Assembly: GCA_014529385.2 (NCBI GenBank) | Contig: CM043955.1 | Location: forward strand, 146,294,640-146,358,639 | DNA length: 64,000 nt | Direction: 5' to 3' | Source: Adiantum capillus-veneris | Taxonomy: Eukaryota > Streptophyta > Polypodiopsida > Polypodiales > Pteridaceae | Part shown: positions 1 to 10,639 of the stretch, piece by piece | Layout: every line of letters begins with the position of its first letter | Position numbering within the stretch: position 1 is the stretch's first letter | The notes under the pieces: generated by a model | Seen by the model: the letters and a program-made list of their open reading frames with translations, nothing else | What the model was told of the DNA's origin: nothing | Database searches by the model: none | Program-made: the position numbers and the translations under genes

Positions 1-473
1 ATTTTGCTGTTGTGTACAATTCTCATTTATTTACTTCCATCAATTCACGCTTGTCATTTCTGTATCTTTATTTTGCAAACAATACCTACTATGGATGATG
101 GAGTTAATGATTATATTGTCTTGTGGCTGACTATTTTGGGTCTATATTTATCTTTGTACTTTTTTTCAAAGGTAAATTGACAAATGAAACATTCAATATG
201 GTTGATGGGTGGCAGGGCATCCAAAAAATTTTAATCCCGGGCGTCGCTATGGGCGTCACTAAACTATGCACTGCAGCGTTGCTATAAACGTTGGTATTTA
301 CGGCCTTGCAGCGTCGCTATAAGCGACGCTCATAGCGACGCTTATAGCGGCTTTTTTAACGACGTTCTCTTATCGACGTTGTTAGCGACGCATTTTGTGA
401 AGCCGGGGGATTAAAAAACCCAATGTATTTCCGTCGCTATAAACGTCACAAGAGTACACAACCTCTTGTAGTG
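1..473 (+). mobile_element. CACTA (En/Spm) transposon, 3' terminal fragment
   Basis: The right end is the terminal inverted repeat: read on the minus strand it starts CACTACAAGAGGTTGTG and ends at base 473. Inside it, roughly 235-450, are many copies of the subterminal motif AGCGTCGCTAT and its complement, some forming palindromes around 315-345. The sequence matches the last 500 bases of the full CACTA copy at 46,459-54,581, including the stretch before the motif block (ATATGGTTGATGGGTGG), so this is the same family and orientation. The transposase genes would lie left of the window. Only the noncoding 3' tail is visible. Confidence 0.9.
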
Positions 474-2250
474 CACTTCCTCCACATTGTTCAATAATGC
501 CTCCCCAACATCAAGATTCTCTGCGTCATTCTCCTGTCCTGTGATTGGAATTGTATCTTCAATTAACTGCTCTTGAACTTCCTGATCTGCATTATCAATC
601 AGTATCACTTCGCATTCAGCACCCTCTGGTTCAGGTTGATCATGAACCTATTGTTCCCCCTTATACTTCAATTGTATAAAATGATATTTCAGTTCAATGA
701 ACTTCTTTTGCAACAACATATTTTCTTCCTTAGCCTCTTCTTCAGCAAAGGCCTGGTATGGCTTACTAAACACATTAGCAGGTTCAGGTTCAAGTTCAAG
801 TTCAAGGTCAGGTTCAGGTTCAAGTTCAAGTTCAAGGTCAGGTTCAGGTTCAAGTTCAAGTTCAAGGTCAGGTTCAGGTTTCTCTTCAAAAAGATTGAAG
901 AAAGATTTAAGGTAGGATGAAAACTTTGCAACCATTAGACACTGCCTCTTGAATATATCCAATATCTTTGCATATAGATATCTTTGCATGTCGATGAAAC
1001 ATTGAGAAACCTGATTTAGACTCCGTATGCCAAACAACTGATTATCCTAAAAAATTTGATTCACAAAACACCAAAATTGATCTGCTTCTTCATCAAACTG
1101 ATTTGATTCAAAGCTTTATATTGTCCATTGAAAACCTTGAGAGAACCGCTTTTCATAGAGATTAGATGACTCCACTCGGCAAATATGAAAAGACTGAACT
1201 AAATTGACTTCAAGTGACTGAGCCTAAGATTTTTTGAATAATTGTGCTCCCTAAATTTCCTTCCACTTCTTCTCTTCTTGCATGTATTTCAATGCATCAT
1301 TTAGATTCAAGTTAGGCTGCTCATCTAGTTGTTGAAGAGGATTCAAAACTTTCCATGTATGAAAATCCAAAGCTATTGTCAAGAATGAATTGAATATATA
1401 AAGCATCTTCCCACATGGAAAACGAATAAAATCGATAAACCCATCATCGATGTCATTCAACATGAACACATAGAACCATTGAGATATAATAAGATCATCC
1501 ATATCTCTTTCATCGGCAACATCACAAAGAAAGATAGAAAAATCTCCAAGAAAACCCACTTTATCATCATCAAGAACATGCAATAGACTTGCATAATCAT
1601 CGATCAAAATCATCTCCTCAGCATCAAAACACCATTCCCAACATTGATATCAGAATCTTGACCACAAGAAGAATACAAATCTTCAATAATACCATCAAGA
1701 AACTGAACTTCCCTGGAAAAAGGTTGACTTCCAATCTCCTTGATTGAATTTGCAAAAGCATCGACATCATAAAGATCATTGATGACAACATCATCATTCA
1801 AGAAACCTTTTGTAACATCAAGATTTGAAGAAGACTCCATATTCTTGATTTGAGTAAGTTGAAGCTTCAAGTCCTCAATTTGATTATCCTTATCCAAAAC
1901 AACTTGCTTAAGAGCATCATGAACTCCATAACAGTAAGAAATATCCAAGTCAGCTTCGGTTAAAACCTGAGAAATCTCCGCCATCAATGATGTCTTCTCT
2001 TCTCGAAGTTGATTGATTTTGGAAAGCACTTCATTTGCCACAACCATACCTGAATGCCTCTCATTCTCTAGCTCTAATGAGATATTATTGATAAACAAGT
2101 AATCAATACAAGAATGATGCAGTGTAGAGAACAACGAGGCAGGAGATTGCACATTACACTTTGAAAACTGCAAACTGTATGAACAGAAGAGACCATGGCT
2201 TACCAAGAGAAAGTACTGCTCTACCCTGTATTCATCATCAACGTCCAACT
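474..2250 (-). pseudogene. Broken reading frame: coiled coil plus acidic 10-residue repeats
   Basis: Minus-strand coding-like blocks run from 2,250 to about 474. The first (2,250-1,610) has a charged helical segment with an ELENER...LREEK pattern, which loosely resembles the zein-binding/GTD coiled coil of plant myosin-binding proteins. A one-base frame change near 1,612 leads to a block at 1,613-1,251. Blocks at 1,037-648 and 608-474 stay in that same frame, separated by in-frame stops (for example 1,251 and 648-650). The block at 1,037-648 carries three EPEPDLELEL units. The left end runs into the CACTA terminus at 473, so the frame is truncated there. I do not recognise the gene. It may be a host pseudogene or an extra ORF of an old retroelement. 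The GTD resemblance is inference only. Confidence 0.4.
781..880. repeat. 30-bp tandem repeat, three copies plus a partial
   Basis: A 30-bp unit made of GGTTCA/AGTTCA-type hexamers repeats three times from 781 to 870 and continues about ten bases. On the minus strand it encodes the EPEPDLELEL repeat of the surrounding broken frame. The copies are nearly identical, suggesting recent replication slippage. Confidence 0.95.
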
Positions 2251-2290
2251 ACAGGCCTAAAACAACAATACGGCTGCAGGGAGACAGCAA
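2098..2290 (+). repeat. Direct repeat copy 1 (partner at 2,703-2,905)
   Basis: About 190 bases starting AGTAATCAATACAAGAATG match 2,703-2,905 with scattered substitutions and small indels. The two copies flank 410 bases of unrelated sequence. The left copy overlaps the 5' part of the broken minus-strand frame. They could be an old segmental duplication or the arms of an unrecognised element. Confidence 0.8.
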
Positions 2291-2702
2291 ACTGCAAAAT
2301 GCGAAATGCAAACTGTAGAATGCACATAAACTGCCTGCAAAGAAATTGCCAAGAACCTGTAAAGCCTGCAATTGTAATTTTGAATCCCCCTAGCAAATTT
2401 GGGAAGAAATCCTCCAATAACTTTGCTTCATACTCCTCAGACTCTTCTTGCGGGGTTACCCAATTCAAGAATTCCCTCAGGTGGTCGAGGTCGACTAACA
2501 TGTCAAGAACCCGCTACATTCTTGAGTGCCATATGGTTCAGGCTGAATTCGAACAAGTTGCAAGAACCGGTTCAGAGAGAAAGTGGCGGTTAGAGCACGA
2601 GAAAGAAACTTTGCATCATAACCGACTTACAATTTTCTTTGAGATTATTGTAATTCGCTCCCATGTTGATTAGGACACGCACAACAGGATCGCCAAAGTG
2701 AC

Positions 2703-2905
2703 AGGTAATCAATACAAGAATGATGCAGTGTAGAGAAAAATGAGGCAGGAGACTACACATTACACCATGAAAACTACAGACTCTATGAACATAAGAGACC
2801 ATGGCTAAGCAAGAGAAAGTACTGCTCTACCTTGTATCCATCAATCAACATCCAACTACATGACTAAAACAACAGTACGACTGCAAGAAGACTACAAACT
2901 GCAAA
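2703..2905 (+). repeat. Direct repeat copy 2 (partner at 2,098-2,290)
   Basis: Same orientation as copy 1. The shared segments include ATGATGCAGTGTAGAGAA and AAGAGACCATGGCT. No TG...CA termini, primer site or polypurine tract are visible next to either copy, so I do not call them LTRs. Confidence 0.8.
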
Positions 2906-4409
2906 CTGCCTGTTAGTTACATCTGAAAATTGCTACTTGCAATGTGACCATTCGGGTATTTCTAACTACCTAGGCATAAAGACCTTGTATAAACATGCTC
3001 CTAAGGTTTAAAGCTAAGACCTTAGTTAAAAGTCCAAAAAGATAAATGCCCTGACACACCAGGCCCTAACACCCACCCTTACCTAGGCACCATACTCAAT
3101 GTTAAGGTAGTAGGCCCATTGAGGATGGACCTATTGCCTCATCAAGTCGATGAGCGTAAAATAGAGAAGTATGAAGGTTTGTGGAGATGTATCACATCAA
3201 AAGTGTCTCTGGAGAAAGTAAAGCCGGTCTTATCAACTATTTGATAATACTTTCAAGGAAGAATGTACTCCAGTAGGAGTTTTAAGGCTTTGGGAGCCAA
3301 TAGAAAATATGTGGTTGCCATGCATAGTCTCTAAAGGATGTTTTCCATGATTTTTGATCAGGATCGTGGAAAGACTTCATATGTGCAGTTTGTTTAAAAG
3401 TATCATTTTCTTGGAATTAAGTTAATTAAACATGGGTGAGTAAATTTGGATAAACTTGCAGCTTAAAACGGGCTGAGCAAAAGGACTACAATAGCCGTGA
3501 GGAACCTAGTCTATAGTTCTATAGTCAAAGAAAGACCACCTAACAGCTATCAGCCTAGCCAGTAATTATAGACAGTGGGTCAATCAAAGCCTATAGACAA
3601 AGAATCATCTAAAGTCAGTGTCCCGGTCCACCCAGTTGTCTCAGAGGGCCTTGTGTTTAGGATGTGAGTGTTGCTGTATTAAACTAAATACATATATACA
3701 AACGAACAGAACGTTCAAAAGACTACTAGCTTTAGATAGATGCACAAACATTTGTACAGAAATGACTTAGTCTTTGATTGAGCTATTGAGCTATTGAGGT
3801 CATCCCGGCCAAATCATCAAGGGTCTTCAAAGTCGGCGGACTGCAGCACGCTAAACTTTTTTAAGTTAAGATAGAATTCTCACCTGCATCCATATAGTCA
3901 AGACAATAGATTTGTTAAACTTGGCTACGTATGGCAAGCTTCAAAGAACCTATCAGTTGTTATCATGTCAAACTTAAAAATTAATAGACTAGCTACTCTC
4001 CTGAATATTACTTTAAAGTATTTAACAAAAGTCAAGTATATCCCACATTTTTGTCAGTTTGCACCATATGAATTTTTATTATTATTATTTTTATAAACAA
4101 ACTACTTTTTATAGTAGCCTTTTACTGTAAAAGATGTCAAACCATCCATAAGTCAACGAAAACTTGTATGTGGAACTTCATAGTGAGTTGAGAGGCTTTG
4201 TTTTGTAACTGAAACCAGATTGTGATGAACATCCCAAGACATTATATTCAAAATCTTGTTCGTGCATATTATGAGCTAGAATCACATTGAGGAAGTGTAA
4301 AGTACCTACCTGAAGTAATCATCCACTAGATAATAAAGCCATTAGCTACATCAATAGTTCATGCGTAAGTAAGTGTCTAGCTAGATGTATCAATCACAGG
4401 CAGATGAGA

Positions 4410-4410
<1 letters not shown>
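2906..4410. other. Unassigned A+T-rich sequence
   Basis: No coding frame with a recognisable domain, no terminal repeats and no RNA gene were found in this 1.5-kb stretch. It probably consists of decayed repeat sequence. Confidence 0.4.

Positions 4411-4445
<35 letters not shown>
4411..4445. repeat. (TG)n(AG)n microsatellite
   Basis: A run of GT dinucleotides passes directly into GA dinucleotides. Confidence 0.95.
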
Positions 4446-4447
<2 letters not shown>

Positions 4448-4599
4448 GTGACGGATACTTAATAGCAAAATTAGAGAGTTTTTAAAGGCATGCAATGTTT
4501 TAAAGCGAACTAAAATCATAATAACAAGATGTAGGTCGATGGCGGCAGGAGGGTAGGTTGAGCGATGACAGATTAGCAGGATCGAATCAGTGGGCTCTT

Positions 4600-5700
4600 G
4601 TGGCAAGCTACTGTTTGTGGGCCTCTTGGTGGCATTCTCTGCTGGATAGAATTATCGTCGATCCATCTTGGTCTGCTGAGCCGGAGCACTGTTGTCTTTT
4701 GGGAGGGCGCTGAACAGAGTGAGCTGGGAGCTGTGGTCGGGAGCAGTGGACTGTGCAGGGTTAGCTTGAAAAGTTTTTATTGAAAACAATAAAAACTTTA
4801 TTACATTCTCACAAGGGCTTCGGCCATGGAAGTAACACACATGCTCATGCAAGGAATACATATTGGTCGATATTGGCAGTGGAGAAAAGCCCGACGGCAT
4901 GGACTGTATATTTTTGGTCAAGGGTGAGAAGAGAGCAAGCAAATCCAATGTCTACAACACCAGTCCGGAAAAGATTTTGAAGCCGTCCTCTTTTGGAGTG
5001 CGATCCCTGACGGTGGAGATATTGCACCGGGTGAACTTATTCAATCTGAATAAGGTTGAAGACAGGCTTGTAATGCACACTGAATTGAATCTTGAGCTGG
5101 TGGTGCAAGGATCAGAGTCGTGTGCTACTCGCAGGTGGTCTTATATTTCATGGGCCGGCTTATAGGATTGGAGCCGCTACAAAGCAGCAAAAATGCTATA
5201 TGCCACTTCACAGCATTTGGAAAAGGGTTTTATGTAGGGGAATGCAGCTTGTCAAATCACACGGTCCAAGATTTGGTCATCAGAGGTGGTATTTAGGGGG
5301 CATCACACTTTGCCATGCTATTACGTGGTCGCCCCAGTTTGTCTAGATAAAGAGTTTATGAACTTTTTCCGAGTGTGGGTCATCCTTTTTCTCTGGCTAC
5401 GAAAAATGTGGACACTATAGCCAAGCTCATGGGCCGTGTGTTGTCCATTCCTAAGATACAACGGGCTAGGCTGGGATTGGATGTGAAAGTATGCATTTTG
5501 TGGGACATCCGCAAACCAATCCCAAAATACCTGGATCTTAATATGGAAGATTTTGGTGCCTATGGGCAAGAGTTAGCTTTTGCTTCATTCCCCAACGCAT
5601 GCTATAAATGTCGAAGAATTGGGCACTATGCTAGAATTGCTGAGAGGCTGATGTGACCTACAATCCGGTAGTGAAGACCACATGGAGGTGGGTTTCGAGG
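4600..5700 (+). pseudogene. LINE ORF1 remnant (DUF4283-like, zinc knuckle)
   Basis: Several short plus-strand frames fit the ORF1 nucleic-acid-binding protein of plant L1 LINEs. The best block is 5,375-5,656: after a weakly conserved stretch it reads KVCILWDIRKPIPKYL, like the (V)xVEVDLxKPLPK segment of DUF4283 proteins, then a zinc knuckle CYKCRRIGHYARIA. The knuckle fits C-x2-C-x4-H-x4-C except that the last cysteine is alanine. Upstream, 5,092-5,346 includes ITLCHAITWSPQF, resembling the usual FRWSPxFD region. Frames change at least twice, so it is inactive. The ORF2 that should follow is not recognisable after 5,700. Confidence 0.6.
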
Positions 5701-6728
5701 GATGCCGTGCCTATTGCAATTTCCAACCAACTTGCGGAGAAAGTCGGTAACAGTGAGTTGACATAGAGTGAGTCAAGCAAGGAGCCAGAGAACCATACAA
5801 AGGAGATGTAGGATAAGCCTGAGGGCCCCACAACTGGAAATTAGGTTTACCTTGAGTCGCTTGTCGTTACATCCATGGAGTTTCAGGGGCCCACTAAATC
5901 CCCCTAGTCATAAAAAACTAATTTTTAACCTTCTAAAAGTATTTTCCATCTTAATTTGGCCACTTAAATCTAGGGGAAATGAAAGAGAACAAGAGAAATT
6001 GATTAAAGTGCTTAGCTTGGTCAAAGGCTTGGGACCAAAGGAGAAAAATAATTGCTATTTGATTATGTCAATGGAAGGTACACGTCAAGGATGGATAAGT
6101 CTATCTTGAGTAACCCTTATCAAACATACATGACAAAGGGAAATAATTAGAGCAACCATAGGAGTTTAGAAATAGAAACTAGTTGTGTAAATTCCAAGTA
6201 ATTAAATGTACTCATTAGACTCCGAGTATGAAGTCTAAAAAACCTTAGGACAAAACTTAAAACCTGCTAGAGAAAGTCTAAATTTAGTAGGTTTCAGGAC
6301 TAAAGCTCTAAAGCCCAAGGGTAACTTTAATTTTACCAGAGTCCGCTCTAATTTAGTAGGTCCTAAATTAACAGGTAGACTCTAGCCCATGTCAACTTCC
6401 TAGAGCCTCCAAAGAATAGTGCAAAAGTCTTGCATGGAAAGCTGGTACGAGCACATGCTTGTATTGTAATGAAAGCTCTCATTGAGAGAATAATAATACA
6501 AAGATCTTTTGGAACGGGGATCAACTCCAAGCAAATCTGGTCTTCAATAAGTTGTCAATCTTAATTGTGCTATTCTTCTTAACTTATGTACATGATTTGA
6601 CGTCCTAATGTGTGAATGATGCAATGAAATCAGCTTTGCACAATCTCTGTTTCTCATCGAAACTATCCTCTTAAAGGAAAACTCTCCTTTCATAAATTAA
6701 TTCCGGTGTAATCACATAGAGGTACTAG

Positions 6729-6730
<2 letters not shown>
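5701..6730. other. Unassigned sequence
   Basis: No gene or complete element is visible. 6,440-6,520 contains a phrase typical of retroelement U5/leader sequence (CTCTCATTGAGAGAATAATA), but no LTR pair or primer site supports it. Confidence 0.35.
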
Positions 6731-6772
<42 letters not shown>

Positions 6773-6790
6773 GCACACACACACACACAC
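6731..6790. repeat. (TC)n(AC)n microsatellite
   Basis: About 38 bases of TC followed by about 20 of AC. Confidence 0.95.
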
Positions 6791-7220
6791 AGAGGCTCCC
6801 TCAATGAATAAAAGTCGGCTTGTCCTTTAAGTTTAACTTAGGCTAGGTTCTGACGGAGTGCTGGAAACCCAACTCTCTCAAGGTCTTCCACCCACCTCTT
6901 TACATGAGACAACATCTTGAAAAAAAAGAAAATTTGTGCCATATCAACATCAAATTTACGGAGAGGTCCTTGTTACATGGAAGGCAAAAACATTTTCGTA
7001 AGAAGTGTTCTACTTTTCCGCCCATTGTTCGCATTGACAAAGATCACCCAAGATCATCTTCTTCTTTTTTTTGGGGGGGGGAGGGGTGTGTCAGTCAATC
7101 TCATGGCAGGTCTGGAGGGAGGTCATTTTTTTTAACCCAATGCAATCATTCCATGCAAGCAGAGAGCCTTAGTGTTGTCACTCTGTTTGAAACCAACCTT
7201 ATAGAGAGCCACACACACAC

Positions 7221-7384
7221 TGTCAGGACAAGGGCAAGGCCAGGGAGTGATCATGGATTGGGCCAAGGGCCGGACTAGGCAATGTGGAAAGGGAATCCAG
7301 CTAAGGCAAAGGGCTAGGAACATTGCCTATATAGTGGGAGGTTGGGAGGTGGATTCCAGGCTCTAGTCACCCCTAGGCTTTACA
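7221..7384 (+). repeat. Possible short 5' LTR with Met-type primer site
   Basis: The segment begins TGTCAGG and ends GCTTTACA, and is followed at once (7,385-7,397) by TTGGTATCAAGAG, one or two bases off the Met-tRNA primer site TGGTATCAGAGC. A TATATAG box lies near 7,329. No second copy or coding region was found, so this would be an orphaned 5' end of a copia or small TRIM-like element. Confidence 0.4.
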
Positions 7385-7397
7385 TTGGTATCAAGAG

Positions 7398-8412
7398 ACA
7401 AGTTGCTTTTTTGGGAAAAGAGGATGTGGTGATTCTAAGCCAAAAAAATCTTTTGCATGTTGCATGCCGTGGAGAGTCTCTCTTGCTAAGGGAGGAAGGT
7501 GGAGTGGACGAGCGTGTGCAAGGGGGATTGGGAAGGAGAAGCCGCCGGGTGAAGGTGCAGCAAATCGGTCGCAGAAGGGCTCAACAGGAAGGAGCGCACC
7601 ACCCTTGAAAACCAAAGAGGTTCACTTCAGACGTTGTTTCTTCCTTGAAAGTGGTTGGCAATGGGAAAGCTAGCTCTTGGACCAGAAAAGGAGATTAGAA
7701 GTGAGGTGGGGTAAGTGCAAAGGTATCATTAAGCAAATTCAACACATGCGATGAGGTTTTCTATCCTAAAAGCAAGCATATAGATATAGTCTCAAGCGGG
7801 GCAGCAGTTCATTGAAAGAGTGCCGTTGGAAGGAGTGGTCCTTGGAGAGTAGGGCTAGTTTAGAGGGGAGTTAAAGAAAAGGACATACCGCAAGTACCTG
7901 GGCAGAAGGTGAAACAATTACAAGGCGTGGCGAGGAGGTGACATTGTGGCTCAATTGAACCCCCGCCCCTATAAAGAAGCTTTTCTTGGACAATCTCAAA
8001 TAGGTCAAGTTGGATATCCCTAGATGGTTGCCTTGACTCTTGCTTTGCTGATCTTCAAGCGTTGATAAGCATACTCCCAATAACTTTATGGGATGGTCTC
8101 CTTGAGATGGCCTTTTAGCCTTCCAGTTCCCTTTGTTGGTAAAGGAAACCGGTGGCTATAGAGGTTAATGCTTGATTTGACTGGGCGATGAGACAAGGTT
8201 TGAGCAACTTCTTGTTGCTTGAGAGGTCCCAAGAAGTCAATAGTGCGAAGAGCTAATCCCTGCAGTAGTTACGAGGGAAAATGACAAGGTTGTGCCCATT
8301 TCGAGGCTCTTAACTAACACAATTAGATAGTTAGAGAGAGAAGAGCCAATGACTAGTGGCTGGGTAGTCGGCTGGACACTAAGGCCACGCGACTAGGTCC
8401 TTATTTTACATT

Positions 8413-8413
<1 letters not shown>
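7398..8413. other. Unassigned sequence
   Basis: Purine-rich sequence downstream of the possible primer site. No gag-like frame, zinc knuckle or polypurine/LTR junction could be found. Confidence 0.35.

Positions 8414-8464
<51 letters not shown>
8414..8464. repeat. (AG)n microsatellite
   Basis: About 50 bases of uninterrupted AG. It lies downstream of the 3' end of the ORF1-like frame at 8,651-9,288, read on the minus strand. Confidence 0.95.
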
Positions 8465-8468
<4 letters not shown>

Positions 8469-8650
8469 TTGAATTATCGTCCACGGGGGTCATATATGAC
8501 CTATGAGACTAGAAACAAAACAGTACAAAGGATTCCGTCTGATACATATCAGTTAAGGATTGAGGGTCCATTGAAGGGTGGAAAAAGATAAGGTGGGATG
8601 AACAAAACCTAAGATGAGGTAGGTGAGGAGGAGGGAGCCGATTTGGGAGT

Positions 8651-9288
8651 TTAGAGCTCCTGGATGATGGCTGTACCTCCTCGATAAACTGCCCATTTTC
8701 TTGTTGTGCGCGCTTCTCGCATCTTTTGGAGTTCGGCATTCTTCTGTTTGAGTTGGGTGGGTGTGAGATTTTTAGCAAACCAAATTTTTGTGTCCTTGAT
8801 AAGCTTCGGTTGCTCAAGGATCTTGACTCGATCTGCTTTGATCTTGAAGGTAAGAATTGCATGGTTGGTGCGATGCTTGTGAGCAAGAGTGGTAATTGTT
8901 AATGGATCCCATTGTATCATGCGGGTTATTGTTCGGATGCGAGTGAACTTGTGGAACTTGGGGTCCTCATTTCCTTGCCAATCACTCGGGAGCCCCCAAT
9001 GCGAACATTGAGAGCAATAGCATCTTGTCATTGTCATTCGCGTAGCGTAGACTCCACACGATCTTTAACTTTCAGGAAGATGGCATCTTGCACTTGAGTC
9101 TTGACCTTCTCTATGAGGGTGATTTCTACCTCTATATTGAGCTTGATTTCCTTCTGTTCCATCTCTCCCTTGTTGGAGTTCTCCACTGTGGTGATTCGAG
9201 ACTCGATGGCTGCGAGCCTTTCCTTCAAAGCTTTGTTTTCCTTGCAAAGTCTTTGGACTTCATTTTGCAGTCGAACCATGCTGTCCAC
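8651..9288 (-). pseudogene. L1-type ORF1-like protein, coiled coil plus C-terminal domain
   Basis: Two overlapping minus-strand frames, 9,288-9,034 and 9,037-8,651, read as one protein. The first begins MDSMVRLQNEVQRL and forms a strong heptad coiled coil with a leucine/isoleucine spine. At the start of the second, one frame reads ALNVRIGG, the usual start of an RRM-like ORF1p fold, and then shifts into LPSDWQGNEDP. The C-terminal part has ILTFKIKADRVKIL and LTPTQLKQKNAELQKMREA, which resemble the L1 ORF1p C-terminal domain (F-k-d-r, then D/NLTPxxLxxRxxL...REA). This architecture (coiled coil, RRM-like, CTD) is well known in animal L1. Plant LINE ORF1 is more often the DUF4283/zinc-knuckle type. 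Assignment is by motif only; an LTR-element gag is the alternative. Confidence 0.5.
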
Positions 9289-10479
9289 CTTTGGAAATGT
9301 TGAACTTTGCTCAAGATGATGCTATGAATTGTGCTCAAGGGTTTCATTTACTTACGAAAGGGAAAGCCTTCTGTTCTTTAATGAGAGAGTGCAGGTGATC
9401 ACAAACAGTGTGGACAAACACTGTGAATGAAGGTGCTGAGACTGAGACATAGAGAGAGAAGAATACGACACCAAAATGTTGTCAGCCCCTCCTCCGAAGG
9501 CCCCATTCTCTATGGCGAGAGCAGTCTACTATCGATTGCACAAATCTCTACAATGCTTGGACTTGCCATGGACGATGTCAACGACGATGAGGACAACGAC
9601 GAGAGGGCTAAAATCCGAAAATGCTAAGGGCTGAAATTTGCAAATCTTTATCTGCTGAATTCTAACTCTATGTTGGTTGCGATGTCGATGGTGAAGATGC
9701 AACGACGATGCGCTGAAAACGCAAATACTGGAATCTGCGTTTTTCGGACTGAATCTGCAAACTATGCTGGATCTAATCGTGCGGCAAGGAATCTGCTGGG
9801 ATGATGAGATTTGCAAGGTTTGGGACTTCTACTGCGATGTCTGACTACTGAAAACGGAAAATGTTGGTGGTTACTAAGGTCTTGTCGCGATGGAGCTGCA
9901 AAATGCTGGCTGTTATGCTGCTCCAAAAACGCTAGGTTGAAAATGGTCCTGTTGTGGAGGTCTGCTAACGCTAGGGCTGATCTGCTGCTGCAAGCTACTA
10001 ACACTAGGTTGATCTATCTTCTGTTGCTTCCGGGATGATCTTGTCCAAAAACGCTAGCTTTCCTGCTGTGGTGCAAAAACGCTAGAGCATATTGGGGGTC
10101 CTGTTGAGAAGTTGCATGTTGAGCAAGTGCTCCTGCTACCTCTTTTGCTCATAAAGGCTAGCGCTAGGTTTTCTTATATACATGATTAGTGAACTTGCCC
10201 TACCCAGTTTCCAACAAAAGTCACTTAAAAATAATAAGTGAAAAATGTCAAAAAATAGGGAAAATAGTTCTATGCATTGTAAAAATGCTCCTGATGGCTT
10301 CTGATGGAGATCTAATGGTCATGATGTGTGAAACCAGAGGATATGAATCTACTCTAAGTGTCTGGACATGCACGGTCTGTGAACATACTCACAAAAGTGC
10401 CAGAACACTTCCTAAGCTAGACTGAGAACTGAACTGAACCCTTATCTCATGAAGTAGCTTGTCCACGTACACATAGGAT

Positions 10480-10480
<1 letters not shown>
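9289..10480. other. Upstream region of the ORF1-like frame with recurring CGCTAG motif
   Basis: AAAACGCTAG or a close variant recurs irregularly between 9,925 and 10,165, among CTGCTG-rich words. At 9,478 on the plus strand TGTTGTCAGCCCC could be an LTR edge: read on the minus strand it gives ...GGGGCTGACAACA followed by TTTTGGTGTCG. I cannot match that to a plant tRNA and see no second copy, so the region could be a LINE 5' UTR or an LTR leader. Confidence 0.35.

Positions 10481-10539
<59 letters not shown>
10481..10539. repeat. (AG)n microsatellite
   Basis: Nearly 60 bases of AG, just left of the 3' part of the minus-strand LINE. Confidence 0.95.
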
Positions 10540-10544
<5 letters not shown>

Positions 10545-10639
10545 TGTAGTCTCTAAAGTGCCCTAGAGAGAGAAAGATTAATAGACTAGAGAGAAAGATA
10601 GTGCCTTGCCTCTTTGGTGAGTCTTCAATCTTCACTTGC

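Noticed and set aside
573-920. Plus-strand open frames across the 30-bp repeat
   Set aside because: The repeat is open in several frames on both strands because of its composition; only the minus-strand frame continues into flanking coding-like sequence.
9478-9500. LTR boundary with unusual primer site
   Set aside because: TG...CA-like edge exists, but no second LTR, no matching tRNA I can name and no polypurine tract; kept only as a remark.
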